From: an uncultured Saprospiraceae bacterium
GTDB taxonomy: Bacteria; Bacteroidota; Bacteroidia; Chitinophagales; Saprospiraceae
Reading direction: 5' to 3'
DNA: 61,358 bases
NCBI GenBank assembly: GCA_937941765.1
Contig: CALDGQ010000003.1
Coordinates: forward strand, 1 to 61,358
Below the pieces are notes generated by a model. The model searched no databases. It saw only the letters and a program-made list of their open reading frames with translations, and was not told the DNA's origin. Positions within the stretch are counted from its first letter, which is position 1; each line of letters starts with the position of its first letter. Both the position numbers and the translations under genes were made by a program. Shown here one piece after another: positions 34,985 through 43,949 of this stretch.

Positions 34985-36451
34985 CTAATATGATTTGGCA
35001 AACAAAACTCTTTGTTTAGATGGCTTTCCTGTCAATACACAAACACCGTCTTCCAACTTATTATCAACTGGAATACAACGAATGGTCGCTTTGGTCAATT
35101 CTTTAATCTTAACTTCCGTTTCTGTAGTTCCATCCCAATGTGCAGAAACAAAACCACCTTTCTTTTCTAAAGCACCTTTGAAATCATCCATTGAGTCAAC
35201 CGAGGTGATTCGTTCATCCCTAAATGCAAGTGCTTTGTTGAACAGATTTTTTTGAATTTCGTCCAACAAGTTTTCGATGTAATTTTCAATTCCGTTTATT
35301 GAAACAGATTCTTTGGTTTTCAAATCACGTCTTGCAACTTCTACTTGACTTTTCTCCAAATCTCTTTTGCCTATTCCTAATCTAACAGGAACACCACGCA
35401 TTTCGTATTCTCCAAATTTGAAACCAGGACGTTTTTTGCTGTCCATATCATACTTGACAGAAATCCCTTTTGCTTTTAAAGCTTTCATGATTTTTTCTGC
35501 AGCTTCATCAATCACAGCATCCGGTTTTGGAATCGGAACAATCACAACTTGAAGTGGTGCCAACTTTGGAGGTACAATTAAACCATCATCATCAGAGTGT
35601 GTCATAATCAAGCCACCCATCAAACGTGTTGAAACACCCCATGAGGTAGCCCAGACATATTCTTCTTTTTGATTTTCATTTTGATATTTGACATCAAATG
35701 CTTTAGCAAAATTTTGTCCCAAGAAATGGGAAGTACCTGCCTGCAATGCTTTCCCATCTTGCATCAATGCTTCGATAGTGTAAGTATCTACAGCACCTGC
35801 AAATCTTTCATTCGCAGTTTTGACACCTTTAATAACGGGCATTGCCATATACTCTTCTGCAAATTTTGCATAGAGATCCAAAATCATTTTTGTTTCTTCA
35901 ATTGCTTCATATTGTGTAGCGTGTGCAGTGTGTCCCTCTTGCCATAAAAATTCTGCAGTTCTAATAAAAGGTCTAGTTCTAAGTTCCCATCTAACAACGT
36001 TTGCCCATTGATTGATTAATAATGGTAAATCACGATAGGATTTGATCCAGTCTTTATAAGTGTTCCAAATGATTGTTTCAGAAGTTGGACGAACGATTAG
36101 TTCTTCTTCCAATTTTGCAGTAGGATCAACAACAACTCCTTTACCATTTGGATCGTTCATCAATCGGTGATGTGTTACTACTGCACATTCCTTGGCAAAG
36201 CCCTCAACATGTTCAGCTTCTTTACTTAAAAAGCTTTTTGGTATGAATAACGGGAAATAGGCATTTACGTGGCCAGTTTCTTTAAACATAGTATCCAGTT
36301 GGGATTGCATTTTTTCCCAAATTCCAAATCCATAAGGTTTAATTACCATACATCCTCGGACTGCGGAATTCTCTGCAAGATTTGCTTTTTTTACAATATC
36401 AAGATACCATTGTGAGTAATCTTCGCTTCTACTTGTAATTTCTTTTGCCAT
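34985..36451 (-). CDS. proS: Prolyl-tRNA synthetase (archaeal/eukaryotic-like type)
   Basis: The 488-aa class II synthetase charges tRNA-Pro. Motif 2 is seen around [33 protein letters not shown] and motif 3 as [22 protein letters not shown]. The anticodon-binding domain follows ([14 protein letters not shown]) and then the extra C-terminal zinc-like domain ending [20 protein letters not shown], typical of the type without the bacterial editing insertion. Bacteroidota commonly carry this type. The start ATG 36451 gives the usual [17 protein letters not shown]-terminus. Confidence 0.95.
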   Translation of the reverse strand: MAKEITSRSEDYSQWYLDIVKKANLAENSAVRGCMVIKPYGFGIWEKMQSQLDTMFKETGHVNAYFPLFIPKSFLSKEAEHVEGFAKECAVVTHHRLMNDPNGKGVVVDPTAKLEEELIVRPTSETIIWNTYKDWIKSYRDLPLLINQWANVVRWELRTRPFIRTAEFLWQEGHTAHATQYEAIEETKMILDLYAKFAEEYMAMPVIKGVKTANERFAGAVDTYTIEALMQDGKALQAGTSHFLGQNFAKAFDVKYQNENQKEEYVWATSWGVSTRLMGGLIMTHSDDDGLIVPPKLAPLQVVIVPIPKPDAVIDEAAEKIMKALKAKGISVKYDMDSKKRPGFKFGEYEMRGVPVRLGIGKRDLEKSQVEVARRDLKTKESVSINGIENYIENLLDEIQKNLFNKALAFRDERITSVDSMDDFKGALEKKGGFVSAHWDGTTETEVKIKELTKATIRCIPVDNKLEDGVCVLTGKPSKQRVLFAKSY

Positions 36452-36729
36452 TGGCCGTTATTAATTTTAGGTCGCTTTTTTAGAACAAAAAAGAATATTA
36501 TATGAGGATATTTAATACAATCTGCTATAAATCAGCACGTTAAATGTTTGTGACAGAACGACTGATTTTACGTCTAAATATTGATAGTCAAATGTTTATG
36601 TTAAAACTTTTAACTTGACAATCCGTCACATTTAATAGATCATTAACAGAAAATTAGGCACAAAAGTAATAAATTAGACCTTGAACTAATTAACGGAGTC
36701 CAAGTAATTACATTAAACTTATTTCAATT

Positions 36730-37899
36730 ATGAAAAATATCAAATTCAGCTCGTTGTTATTCATCCTAGCGATTTTTGGTCTTTCAACTTCTGCAAATGC
36801 GCAGAACGATGATTTGTACTACAATCCTGATGCAGACGCAACAACTACAACGACCATTTCAAATGATGAAGATTATGATTTCGATGAAGTAGATGAAAAT
36901 ACTTATGCTTCGGAAGATTATGATTCTGAAAGCTATGCATCTGAAGATTATGACAACTTCAATGAATACGATGATGATTACGATTATTACTATTCATCTA
37001 GAATTCGTCGTTTTTCTCGTCCTTACGGAAACTCAGGATTTTATGATCCTTGTTATGTAAGCACTTCAAACTATAGTCCTTATGGAACTTATTCGCCTTA
37101 TGGTGGATCAAACATCTATATAACTTTTGGTAACTACAATGACTATAGACGTTTCAGAAGAGCTCAGTTTAACAGAAACCGCTACAATCGTTACAACTAT
37201 TTCAACAACCAATTCTTTGGAGCTGGTCAATATGGATACAACCCATATGCTGCTAACAATGGATACGGATGGGGAACCAACTACGGCTATGGAAATAGCT
37301 ACGGAAATGGATATGGTTACAACCCTTATTCTAATAGCTACGGATATGGATTCAGTGGTGCAGGTAGCGGATATGGTTATGGAAACAGTTACAATGATTG
37401 TCTTCCTTGGAACTATAATGCTAATAATGTTAACAACGTAAATACATCATCAAATCCTGGGAATGGAACTTACAATGGTCCAAGAACAAATGGTAGTGTA
37501 AATACAAATGGAACACCAATTAGAACGGTAAGAGAAAATAGACCAACCAATGGTACTTCTACAAAGTCTTCTTCAGTAAGAACTGTTCGTAAGACTAGAA
37601 CTTCTCCTACTTCTACAACTACGAAAAGATCTAATACAAGAAACTACGATTACGATAGAACTAAAAAATCTACTTCTACTAACAGAGTAGATCGCAGTTC
37701 AAGAAAGAGAACAACAACAACTAGATCTTATGACAGACCTAGTTCTAGTAACAAGAGAACTTATACAAAGCCAACACGTACGAAGCGTTCTTCATCTTCT
37801 TCGACTAGAAGTAGTAGAAGTTCATACAAGGCGCCTAAGTCTTCTTCAAAAAGATCAAGCGGTTCTAAGAAATCATCAGGTGTAAGAAACCGTTTCTAA
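36730..37899 (+). CDS. Secreted low-complexity protein (acidic, then Tyr/Gly/Asn-rich, then basic)
   Basis: This 389-aa protein has a signal peptide (MKNIKFSSLLFILAIFGLSTSANA). Residues about 25-95 are acidic, rich in Asp, Glu and Tyr (DEDYDFDEVDENTY). Residues about 95-245 are rich in Tyr, Gly, Asn and Ser, with GYGYGNSY and NRYNRYNYFNNQFF. Residues about 246-389 are Ser/Thr/Lys/Arg-rich and strongly basic, ending GSKKSSGVRNRF. No enzyme domain is present. Opposite charge at the two ends and a sticky aromatic middle suggest a self-assembling or matrix protein, but this is inference. A clear terminator follows. Confidence 0.7.
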   Translation: MKNIKFSSLLFILAIFGLSTSANAQNDDLYYNPDADATTTTTISNDEDYDFDEVDENTYASEDYDSESYASEDYDNFNEYDDDYDYYYSSRIRRFSRPYGNSGFYDPCYVSTSNYSPYGTYSPYGGSNIYITFGNYNDYRRFRRAQFNRNRYNRYNYFNNQFFGAGQYGYNPYAANNGYGWGTNYGYGNSYGNGYGYNPYSNSYGYGFSGAGSGYGYGNSYNDCLPWNYNANNVNNVNTSSNPGNGTYNGPRTNGSVNTNGTPIRTVRENRPTNGTSTKSSSVRTVRKTRTSPTSTTTKRSNTRNYDYDRTKKSTSTNRVDRSSRKRTTTTRSYDRPSSSNKRTYTKPTRTKRSSSSSTRSSRSSYKAPKSSSKRSSGSKKSSGVRNRF

Positions 37900-37918
37900 G
37901 AATCTTTTAAGATATTTG

Positions 37919-37958
37919 AAAATGGGTGTGTGGATGATTTCACTCACCCATTTTTTTA
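37919..37958 (+). terminator. Rho-independent terminator after the low-complexity gene
   Basis: AAATGGGTGTG (37919-37929) pairs with CTCACCCATTT (about 37943-37953), 10 of 11 positions, around TGGATGATTTCA, followed by a T-run. It ends the preceding transcript 20 bp after the stop codon. Confidence 0.85.
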
Positions 37959-38089
37959 TGGTTCTTTGTTACAACATTTCATTTAATTAAGTCGGCGTAT
38001 TTTGAAAACACTTTTCATTAAGTGTTACCAATAATTTATTTTTGCTATCCAAATGGAATCAATTATTAGCTCTTAAAAAAAACCTATCC

Positions 38090-39580
38090 ATGAAAAATAT
38101 ATTTCTGTTATTTTCAGCTATCATTATTTTCAGCTCTACCTCATTTGCTCAAACGGTAGAAGATGCCATCCGATATTCTAATCTCAGTGTTGGAGGTACA
38201 GCGCGTACAGTTGGTGTAGGTGGTGCCTTTGGTGCGCTAGGAGCAGACTTTGCGGGTATCAGCATCAATCCAGCTGGATTAGGGATGTATCGCTCATCTG
38301 AACTGGTAATGACGCCAACTTTCAAAATCACAAATACAGAAGCAACTTTAGCTGGTGCTTCTAAGCAAAAAGAAAATAAGAACAATTTCAACTTCAACAA
38401 TGTTGGGGTTGTGTTTCAAAATGAAGGAAGAGCAAGTGGTAAATGGATCAGTAATGCAGTTGCAATCGGTTATAATCGAGTTGCCAATTTTAATCGAGAA
38501 GTCTACTATGAAGGTGAAACATCTGGTAGTTTTACCGATCGATTTTTGGAGCAAGCTTCTTCATTAGGTCCTGATCAACTAAGTGAGTTTGAAAGTTATC
38601 TTGCTTTTCAGACCGGCGCACTTTACAGAACCGATCCAGATGATAATTCAACTTGGACAACAGACTACTTACAAGGCGGTGGAAACCAATCCATATTTAA
38701 AAAGCAATCGATCACCCAAAAAGGAGCGATGAATGAAATGGTTTTGGCATTAGGTGCCAATTACAATCACAAATTAATGGTTGGGGTAACAATCGGTGTT
38801 CCTTTTATTTCCTTTGAAGAAACCAAAATTTATGATGAGGAAGACACTGAAAATGAAATCGATTTTTTCAATGAAATGCGTTATGAAGAAACACTAAAAA
38901 CTTCTGGCGTTGGAATTAATCTAAAGTTAGGTTTAGTTTACAGAATATCGCAGATGTTTCGTTTAGGTTTGGCTGTACATTCTCCAACTGGAATGTCTTT
39001 AAATGATACTTACTCATCTAGTATGAGATATGATTTTACAACACCTGATTTGAATGGTGCCATTGAAGAAGATTCTCCTGACGGCTCTTTCGATTATGGT
39101 TTGGCAACACCATGGAAGGCTATTGTTAGTGGAGCAGCAATTATTGGACGAAGTGGTTTCATTTCTGCTGATGTAGAATATATGGATTATGATTTTGCAA
39201 ATTTTAATTTTACTGGAGACACCGATACAGATGACCTAAGAGAATTTGAGCAAGAACTAAACACGGATATTGATGACCAATTGACAAGTGCTATTAATTT
39301 AAGAATTGGTGGTGAATATGCGATTAAGAATTATAGAATCAGGGCTGGATATAGCAACGCTGGAAGCTATCTTGATCAATCAGATATAGAAAAAGTACAA
39401 GCTATTACAGCTGGTATAGGAATCAGACAAGAATATTTTTATGCAGATTTAGCATTTAAAAAATCCTTTACTGAGAGCAATTATGTCCCATATAGATTGA
39501 TTAATCCAGAAGATGGGCAACAAGTATATAATCTGACCAATAATTCTCGAATAATGGTAACATTAGGCTTTAAATTCTAG
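38090..39580 (+). CDS. OmpP1/FadL-like outer-membrane protein
   Basis: The 496-aa protein has a signal peptide (MKNIFLLFSAIIIFSSTSFAQ) and the N-terminal hatch segment GGTARTVGVGGAFGALGADFAGISINPAGLGMYRS that typifies the OmpP1/FadL-related and PorV-like outer-membrane family. The barrel then runs to MVTLGFKF, with a terminal aromatic. Family members transport hydrophobic compounds or shuttle T9SS cargo; which applies here is not clear. The ATG at 38090 is preferred because the longer frame starts with a TTG and precedes the signal. A TATTTTTG -7 box is at about 38037-38044. Confidence 0.7.
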   Translation: MKNIFLLFSAIIIFSSTSFAQTVEDAIRYSNLSVGGTARTVGVGGAFGALGADFAGISINPAGLGMYRSSELVMTPTFKITNTEATLAGASKQKENKNNFNFNNVGVVFQNEGRASGKWISNAVAIGYNRVANFNREVYYEGETSGSFTDRFLEQASSLGPDQLSEFESYLAFQTGALYRTDPDDNSTWTTDYLQGGGNQSIFKKQSITQKGAMNEMVLALGANYNHKLMVGVTIGVPFISFEETKIYDEEDTENEIDFFNEMRYEETLKTSGVGINLKLGLVYRISQMFRLGLAVHSPTGMSLNDTYSSSMRYDFTTPDLNGAIEEDSPDGSFDYGLATPWKAIVSGAAIIGRSGFISADVEYMDYDFANFNFTGDTDTDDLREFEQELNTDIDDQLTSAINLRIGGEYAIKNYRIRAGYSNAGSYLDQSDIEKVQAITAGIGIRQEYFYADLAFKKSFTESNYVPYRLINPEDGQQVYNLTNNSRIMVTLGFKF

Positions 39581-39694
39581 AACAAAGCAACTTTTTCCCT
39601 CGTATAGGTAAGAATAGAAATACGTTTCTTATTTTTAGATTAGTGAGAATTTTAATATGTTAAAATTTTATTCTCAATTTGCCAAACAGACTAT

Positions 39695-40693
39695 ATGAGA
39701 TTGAAGTTCATTCATATCGTTTTATTCGTCTTACTTTGTTTCTGCTGTAACAAATTAGTTGCGCAAGTAGACTCTACTGTGATTCCACTTTATGCGATTG
39801 ATGAACGAAAAATTATCGAAACCAAGTGGCGATACACTTACGCATTACATCTGCAATCTAACACTATACTTCACAAGGCTGATGAAGAGTATGATTACTA
39901 TCTCAATTTCAAATTCGACTATACCTACGAACAATATCTAAACGGTGAAATGACCAAAGGAAATTGGAGTATGAATGAAGATGAATTGTTTTACTCATTT
40001 CGTCATATCAAAAAATGGAAAGTTGTTGAAATCAATAAATCCACTTTGGTTTTAGAATTTAAACAAGCCAATGCAAAAGGTTCTTTTCAATATCATTTTG
40101 TCAGAGTGACTAGCGATGAAGCTCCTTTTATTAGACCTGCCAATCAACTACCCGATGTCAACGTTGATGCTGAAGATCCAGGCAAATGGTTTAGTCTTCG
40201 TAAAAGAAAAAATAAGAAAAAACGGAAACGTAAAAGAGATCGAGAACCAGAGGAAAAACCAATCTACATCAATATAGAATTAATTGGTGGTGGTTACTAT
40301 GGCGGTATCGATCCTGTCCTCAGAGATTATATTCAAATCAAAAGTTCTGGTAGATTAATCAAAGAATTTAAAAGTGTCGCGAATGGTCTAATCGTCACTA
40401 AAAAAGATATTCCACGAGAAGAACTAGAACAGTTTGCAGAATTCATCATCGCTCAAAAATATTTTGAGATGGATCGGATTTATGATTGTACTTCGGCAAT
40501 TTGTCAAAAAAGAAAACAAGAAAAACCTACACCAATTCCACTTCGATTGTCAGTTGCTTATGGTCAACGGAAGAAAGTGATCACCGTTCCTATCTGGGGT
40601 AAAGATGAGTCGAATGCACAGTATATTGACTATCCAGTTTCTTTAGATAACATTATAGATGCGATCCAGCGGATGGCTCATCGGAGGGAGTGA
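39695..40693 (+). CDS. Secreted protein with Lys/Arg-rich linker, function unknown
   Basis: The 332-aa product has a signal peptide (MRLKFIHIVLFVLLCFCCNKLVAQ). Residues about 40-150 look lipocalin-like (WRYTYALHLQSNTILHK, GNWSMNEDELFYSF, LVLEFKQANAKGSFQYHFV). A basic linker RKRKNKKKRKRKRDRE (about 168-183) leads to a second domain (about 190-332) with IELIGGGYYGGIDP and two cysteines in DCTSAICQKR. I recognise no family. The basic linker could bind nucleic acid or polyanions, or be a flexible hinge. It follows the OmpP1-like gene by 114 bp. Confidence 0.6.
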   Translation: MRLKFIHIVLFVLLCFCCNKLVAQVDSTVIPLYAIDERKIIETKWRYTYALHLQSNTILHKADEEYDYYLNFKFDYTYEQYLNGEMTKGNWSMNEDELFYSFRHIKKWKVVEINKSTLVLEFKQANAKGSFQYHFVRVTSDEAPFIRPANQLPDVNVDAEDPGKWFSLRKRKNKKKRKRKRDREPEEKPIYINIELIGGGYYGGIDPVLRDYIQIKSSGRLIKEFKSVANGLIVTKKDIPREELEQFAEFIIAQKYFEMDRIYDCTSAICQKRKQEKPTPIPLRLSVAYGQRKKVITVPIWGKDESNAQYIDYPVSLDNIIDAIQRMAHRRE

Positions 40694-40983
40694 TTTCTCG
40701 CTTCGCTTAATTTTGTTTTACCATTAAGATCACATAGTAACATAGAAGATCACAAAGTCGCTCTCGGGTATTCGAGTGATTTATTTCTGGGGCAAATTTT
40801 CATAAACATACTTTCTTGGGAATTATTTGAGTTGAACGGATTACACGTTTTCTTAAACACCTTATAGGTCTATCAGAAAATGAATGTCAACTTAAATGCC
40901 TTATATGGTGAAAAAATTATCACAGTTTCAACAATTTTAATAAAAATTACTTAACTTACGAATAGTTAGTACAACAACTAAAT

Positions 40984-41430
40984 ATGAATCATACAGAAGT
41001 ATTACAAAGTAAATTGGACATTTCAGGTGCTGTAATCGAACGGACTCAACGTAGAATGAAGCAAAATTTCCAACGTCTTTTGAAAGATGCTGGAACGGAT
41101 ATCACTGTTGACCAATGGCTTTTACTTCAAGAACTAAATAAAGAAAATGGTATTAGTCAATTAGAATTAGCACAACGAGCATTTAAGGATGCGCCAACTG
41201 TAACTCGAATTTTAGACTTGTTGGTTAAGAAAGATTTGATTGAACGAGTGGCAGACGAATCAGATCGCAGAAAATTCAGTATTGAATTAACAAAGGCTGG
41301 CCACAAAAAAATAATAGAAGTAACACCAGTACTGCGTGAATTCAGATCAAAAGCGTGGGCTGGATTGTCGGACAATGAAGTGAGCAAACTCACAAAAGTA
41401 TTGAATCGCATTTTTACAAATTTAGATTAA
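40984..41430 (+). CDS. MarR-family transcriptional regulator
   Basis: The 148-aa protein has the MarR winged-helix core: DQWLLLQELNKENGISQLELAQRAFKDAPTVTRILDLLVKKDLIERVADESDRRKFSIELT (about 38-100). The wing contains DRR as expected. The hmgA gene starts 24 bp after its stop, so it is the first gene of the hmgA-hppD operon and likely controls it, perhaps sensing a tyrosine-pathway compound. A region of partial symmetry, TAGTTAGTACAACAACTA, just before the start could be its operator. Confidence 0.85.
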   Translation: MNHTEVLQSKLDISGAVIERTQRRMKQNFQRLLKDAGTDITVDQWLLLQELNKENGISQLELAQRAFKDAPTVTRILDLLVKKDLIERVADESDRRKFSIELTKAGHKKIIEVTPVLREFRSKAWAGLSDNEVSKLTKVLNRIFTNLD

Positions 41431-41454
41431 CACACTATTCCAAAAATATAAGTC

Positions 41455-42618
41455 ATGCATTACTACACTTTAGGAAAAGTACCTGCAAAACGACATACAC
41501 AATTCAGGAAAGAAGATGGGACGCTTTACAGTGAACAACTTTTTTCAACCGAAGGTTTCAGTGACAACTACTCATTGTTATATCATTGTCATCCGCCTAC
41601 ACAAATCGTACAAGTAGGAGATCCATATTCTGTAGCACCAAAAACAATTCATGACAAACAGTTAAAACATAGAAGTCTAAAAGGGTTCAATGTACCTGCA
41701 ACAGATGATTATTTGAAAAGTCGAAAGCCAGTTCTAGTTAACAACGATTGCAAAATTTTATTGGCAAGCCCTAGAAAAAGTATGATCGACTATTATTTCA
41801 AAAATGCGGATGCTGATGAAGTGATTTTTATTCATGAGGGAACAGGTACTTTGAAAACAATGTACGGCAACTTGCCATTTGAATATGGTGATTATCTGGT
41901 AGTTCCTCGTGGTACAATTTATCAAATTACTTTCGATACTGAAGACAACCGTTTGTTGATTGTTGAATCTGCAAGTCCAATTGTAACTCCAAATAGATAT
42001 AGAAATAAATTCGGACAACTAATGGAACATGCTCCTTTCTGTGAAAGAGATATTAGAAAACCTGAGACGCTTGAAACACACGATGAAATTGGAGACTTCA
42101 AATTATTCATCAAAAAGCAAGACAATATTTATCCTTACCATTATAAGAGTCACCCTTTCGATGTAGTTGGATGGGATGGGTATGTTTATCCTTATGCATT
42201 TTCTATTCATAATTTTGAACCTATAACAGGGCGTTTACATCAACCACCTCCAGTGCATCAAACTTTTGCCGCTGCAGGCTTTGTAATCTGTTCTTTCTGC
42301 CCGAGAATGTATGATTACCATCCTTTGTCCATTCCAGCACCTTACAATCATTCTAATATCGATAGTGATGAAGTGTTGTATTATGTCGATGGAGATTTCA
42401 TGAGCCGCTCACATGTAGAAAGAGGAATGATAACATTACACCCAGGTGGGATCCCACACGGACCTCATCCTGGAACTGTAGAAAAAAGTATCGGTAAAAA
42501 AGAAACCGGTGAGTTGGCTGTTATGGTTGATACTTTTAGACCGCTTTTGATGACAGAATATGCCGCAGCAATAGAAGATAAAGATTACTACCTAAGCTGG
42601 TTAGGTGATCACAAATAA
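41455..42618 (+). CDS. hmgA: Homogentisate 1,2-dioxygenase
   Basis: The 387-aa iron enzyme cleaves the homogentisate ring to maleylacetoacetate. The cupin regions are visible: DEVIFIHEGTGTLKTMYG and FEYGDYLVVPRGTIY in the N-half, and HSNIDSDEVLYYVDGDF with TLHPGGIPHGPHPG in the C-half, which hold the metal-ligand Glu and His residues. The form with YHCHPPTQ near the start is the Bacteroidota type, shorter than the human enzyme. It lies between the MarR gene and hppD in one operon for tyrosine breakdown. Confidence 0.92.
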   Translation: MHYYTLGKVPAKRHTQFRKEDGTLYSEQLFSTEGFSDNYSLLYHCHPPTQIVQVGDPYSVAPKTIHDKQLKHRSLKGFNVPATDDYLKSRKPVLVNNDCKILLASPRKSMIDYYFKNADADEVIFIHEGTGTLKTMYGNLPFEYGDYLVVPRGTIYQITFDTEDNRLLIVESASPIVTPNRYRNKFGQLMEHAPFCERDIRKPETLETHDEIGDFKLFIKKQDNIYPYHYKSHPFDVVGWDGYVYPYAFSIHNFEPITGRLHQPPPVHQTFAAAGFVICSFCPRMYDYHPLSIPAPYNHSNIDSDEVLYYVDGDFMSRSHVERGMITLHPGGIPHGPHPGTVEKSIGKKETGELAVMVDTFRPLLMTEYAAAIEDKDYYLSWLGDHK

Positions 42619-42698
42619 ATATTCAAATTAAAATAGAACCGTTCTTATGGGTTCTGGACAAACGATTATCAAAAATTATAAAATTCTTAATAAATAAA

Positions 42699-43823
42699 AT
42701 GGATACTTTAACAAAAAATACGACGGAAGTTACAAAAGACCTATTCCCACTTTTGGGAACGGACTACGTAGAATTTTATGTAGCGAATGCCAAACAAGCA
42801 TCGTACTACTATCAAACCGCTTTTGGTTTTGAATGTGTTGCTTACCGTGGACCTGAAACGGGTTCAGCAGATACGATAACTTATGTCTTACAACAAGGAA
42901 AAGTTCGATTCTTAATCACAAGTTCTTTGAATCCGGAAAGTGAGGTTGCCAAGCATGTTGCGTTACATGGTGACGGAGTTAAAGTGTTAGCTTTGTGGGT
43001 AGATGACGCTAGCTACTCTTTTAAAACTGCATTGGAAAGAGGTGCAAAGGAAGCAATCGGTATTCAGAAAATATCAGATAAGGACGGTGAAGTAGTAACA
43101 GCATCCATCCATACCTATGGTGATACCATCCACACTTTTGTAGAAAGAAAAAATTACAAAGGTATCTTTATGCCAGGATTTGTTCCTAAAACAACAACGG
43201 TTCCTTATAAGTCCGTAGGGCTTCAGTATGTAGATCACTGTGTCGGAAATGTAGAGTTAGGAGGAATGAATAAGTGGGTTCAATTCTACCAGGATGTAAT
43301 GGGTTTTAAATTGTTGATCACTTTTGATGACAAAGATATTTCTACTAAGTATACTGCTTTGATGAGTAAAGTTGTATCAAATGGAAATGGTTATGTCAAA
43401 TTTCCAATCAACGAACCAGCTCAAGGTTTGAAAAAATCTCAGATTGAAGAATATCTAGATTATTACAAAAGTGCTGGAGTTCAACACATCGCAATTGCTA
43501 CTAATAATATTATTGAAACTGTAGATCAGTTACGTAATAATGGTGTTGAGTTTTTGCAAGTACCAGATACGTACTATGATACGGTAATGGATAGAGTAGG
43601 ATCAATTCAAGAAAGTTTGGCCGAACTAAAAAGATTGAATATTCTAATCGATCGTGATGAAGAAGGATACTTACTTCAAATTTTTACCAAACCAGTTCAA
43701 GATCGTCCAACGGTATTTTACGAAATCATTCAGAGAAGAGGAGCGAAGTCTTTTGGTAAAGGAAATTTTAAGGCTTTATTTGAAGCGATTGAGAGAGATC
43801 AGGAATTGAGAGGGACTTTGTAG
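42699..43823 (+). CDS. hppD: 4-hydroxyphenylpyruvate dioxygenase
   Basis: This 374-aa enzyme converts 4-hydroxyphenylpyruvate to homogentisate, the substrate of the preceding gene product. It comprises two vicinal-oxygen-chelate halves. The Fe(II) ligands are in VDHCVGN (about His180), VQHIAIATNN (about His260) and FYEIIQRRG (Glu near 350). The conserved NEPAQGLKKSQIEEYLDYY loop is present. It is the last gene of the MarR-hmgA-hppD operon and converges on pfaD. Confidence 0.95.
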   Translation: MDTLTKNTTEVTKDLFPLLGTDYVEFYVANAKQASYYYQTAFGFECVAYRGPETGSADTITYVLQQGKVRFLITSSLNPESEVAKHVALHGDGVKVLALWVDDASYSFKTALERGAKEAIGIQKISDKDGEVVTASIHTYGDTIHTFVERKNYKGIFMPGFVPKTTTVPYKSVGLQYVDHCVGNVELGGMNKWVQFYQDVMGFKLLITFDDKDISTKYTALMSKVVSNGNGYVKFPINEPAQGLKKSQIEEYLDYYKSAGVQHIAIATNNIIETVDQLRNNGVEFLQVPDTYYDTVMDRVGSIQESLAELKRLNILIDRDEEGYLLQIFTKPVQDRPTVFYEIIQRRGAKSFGKGNFKALFEAIERDQELRGTL

Positions 43824-43849
43824 GATTAAAGAATATCGAATATCGATCA

Positions 43850-43939
43850 AAGAATGTTGAATTTCGAAGTTGAGCACGTAAGCACTTAATGAGGGCGCGT
43901 ACTCTACTTCGACATTCGACATTCAATATTCTGCGGTTC
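43850..43939. repeat. Inverted-repeat element related to family B
   Basis: The gap between the convergent hppD and pfaD genes contains GAATGTTGAATTTCGAAGT on the left and ACTTCGACATTCGACATTC on the right, an imperfect palindrome, then ATATTCTGCGGTTCAA. The right part from 43897 (GCGTACTCTACTTCGACATTC, CTGCGGTTC) matches the family B element at 33389-33417. It may work as a bidirectional terminator. Confidence 0.6.
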
Positions 43940-43949
43940 AAATTAGATA

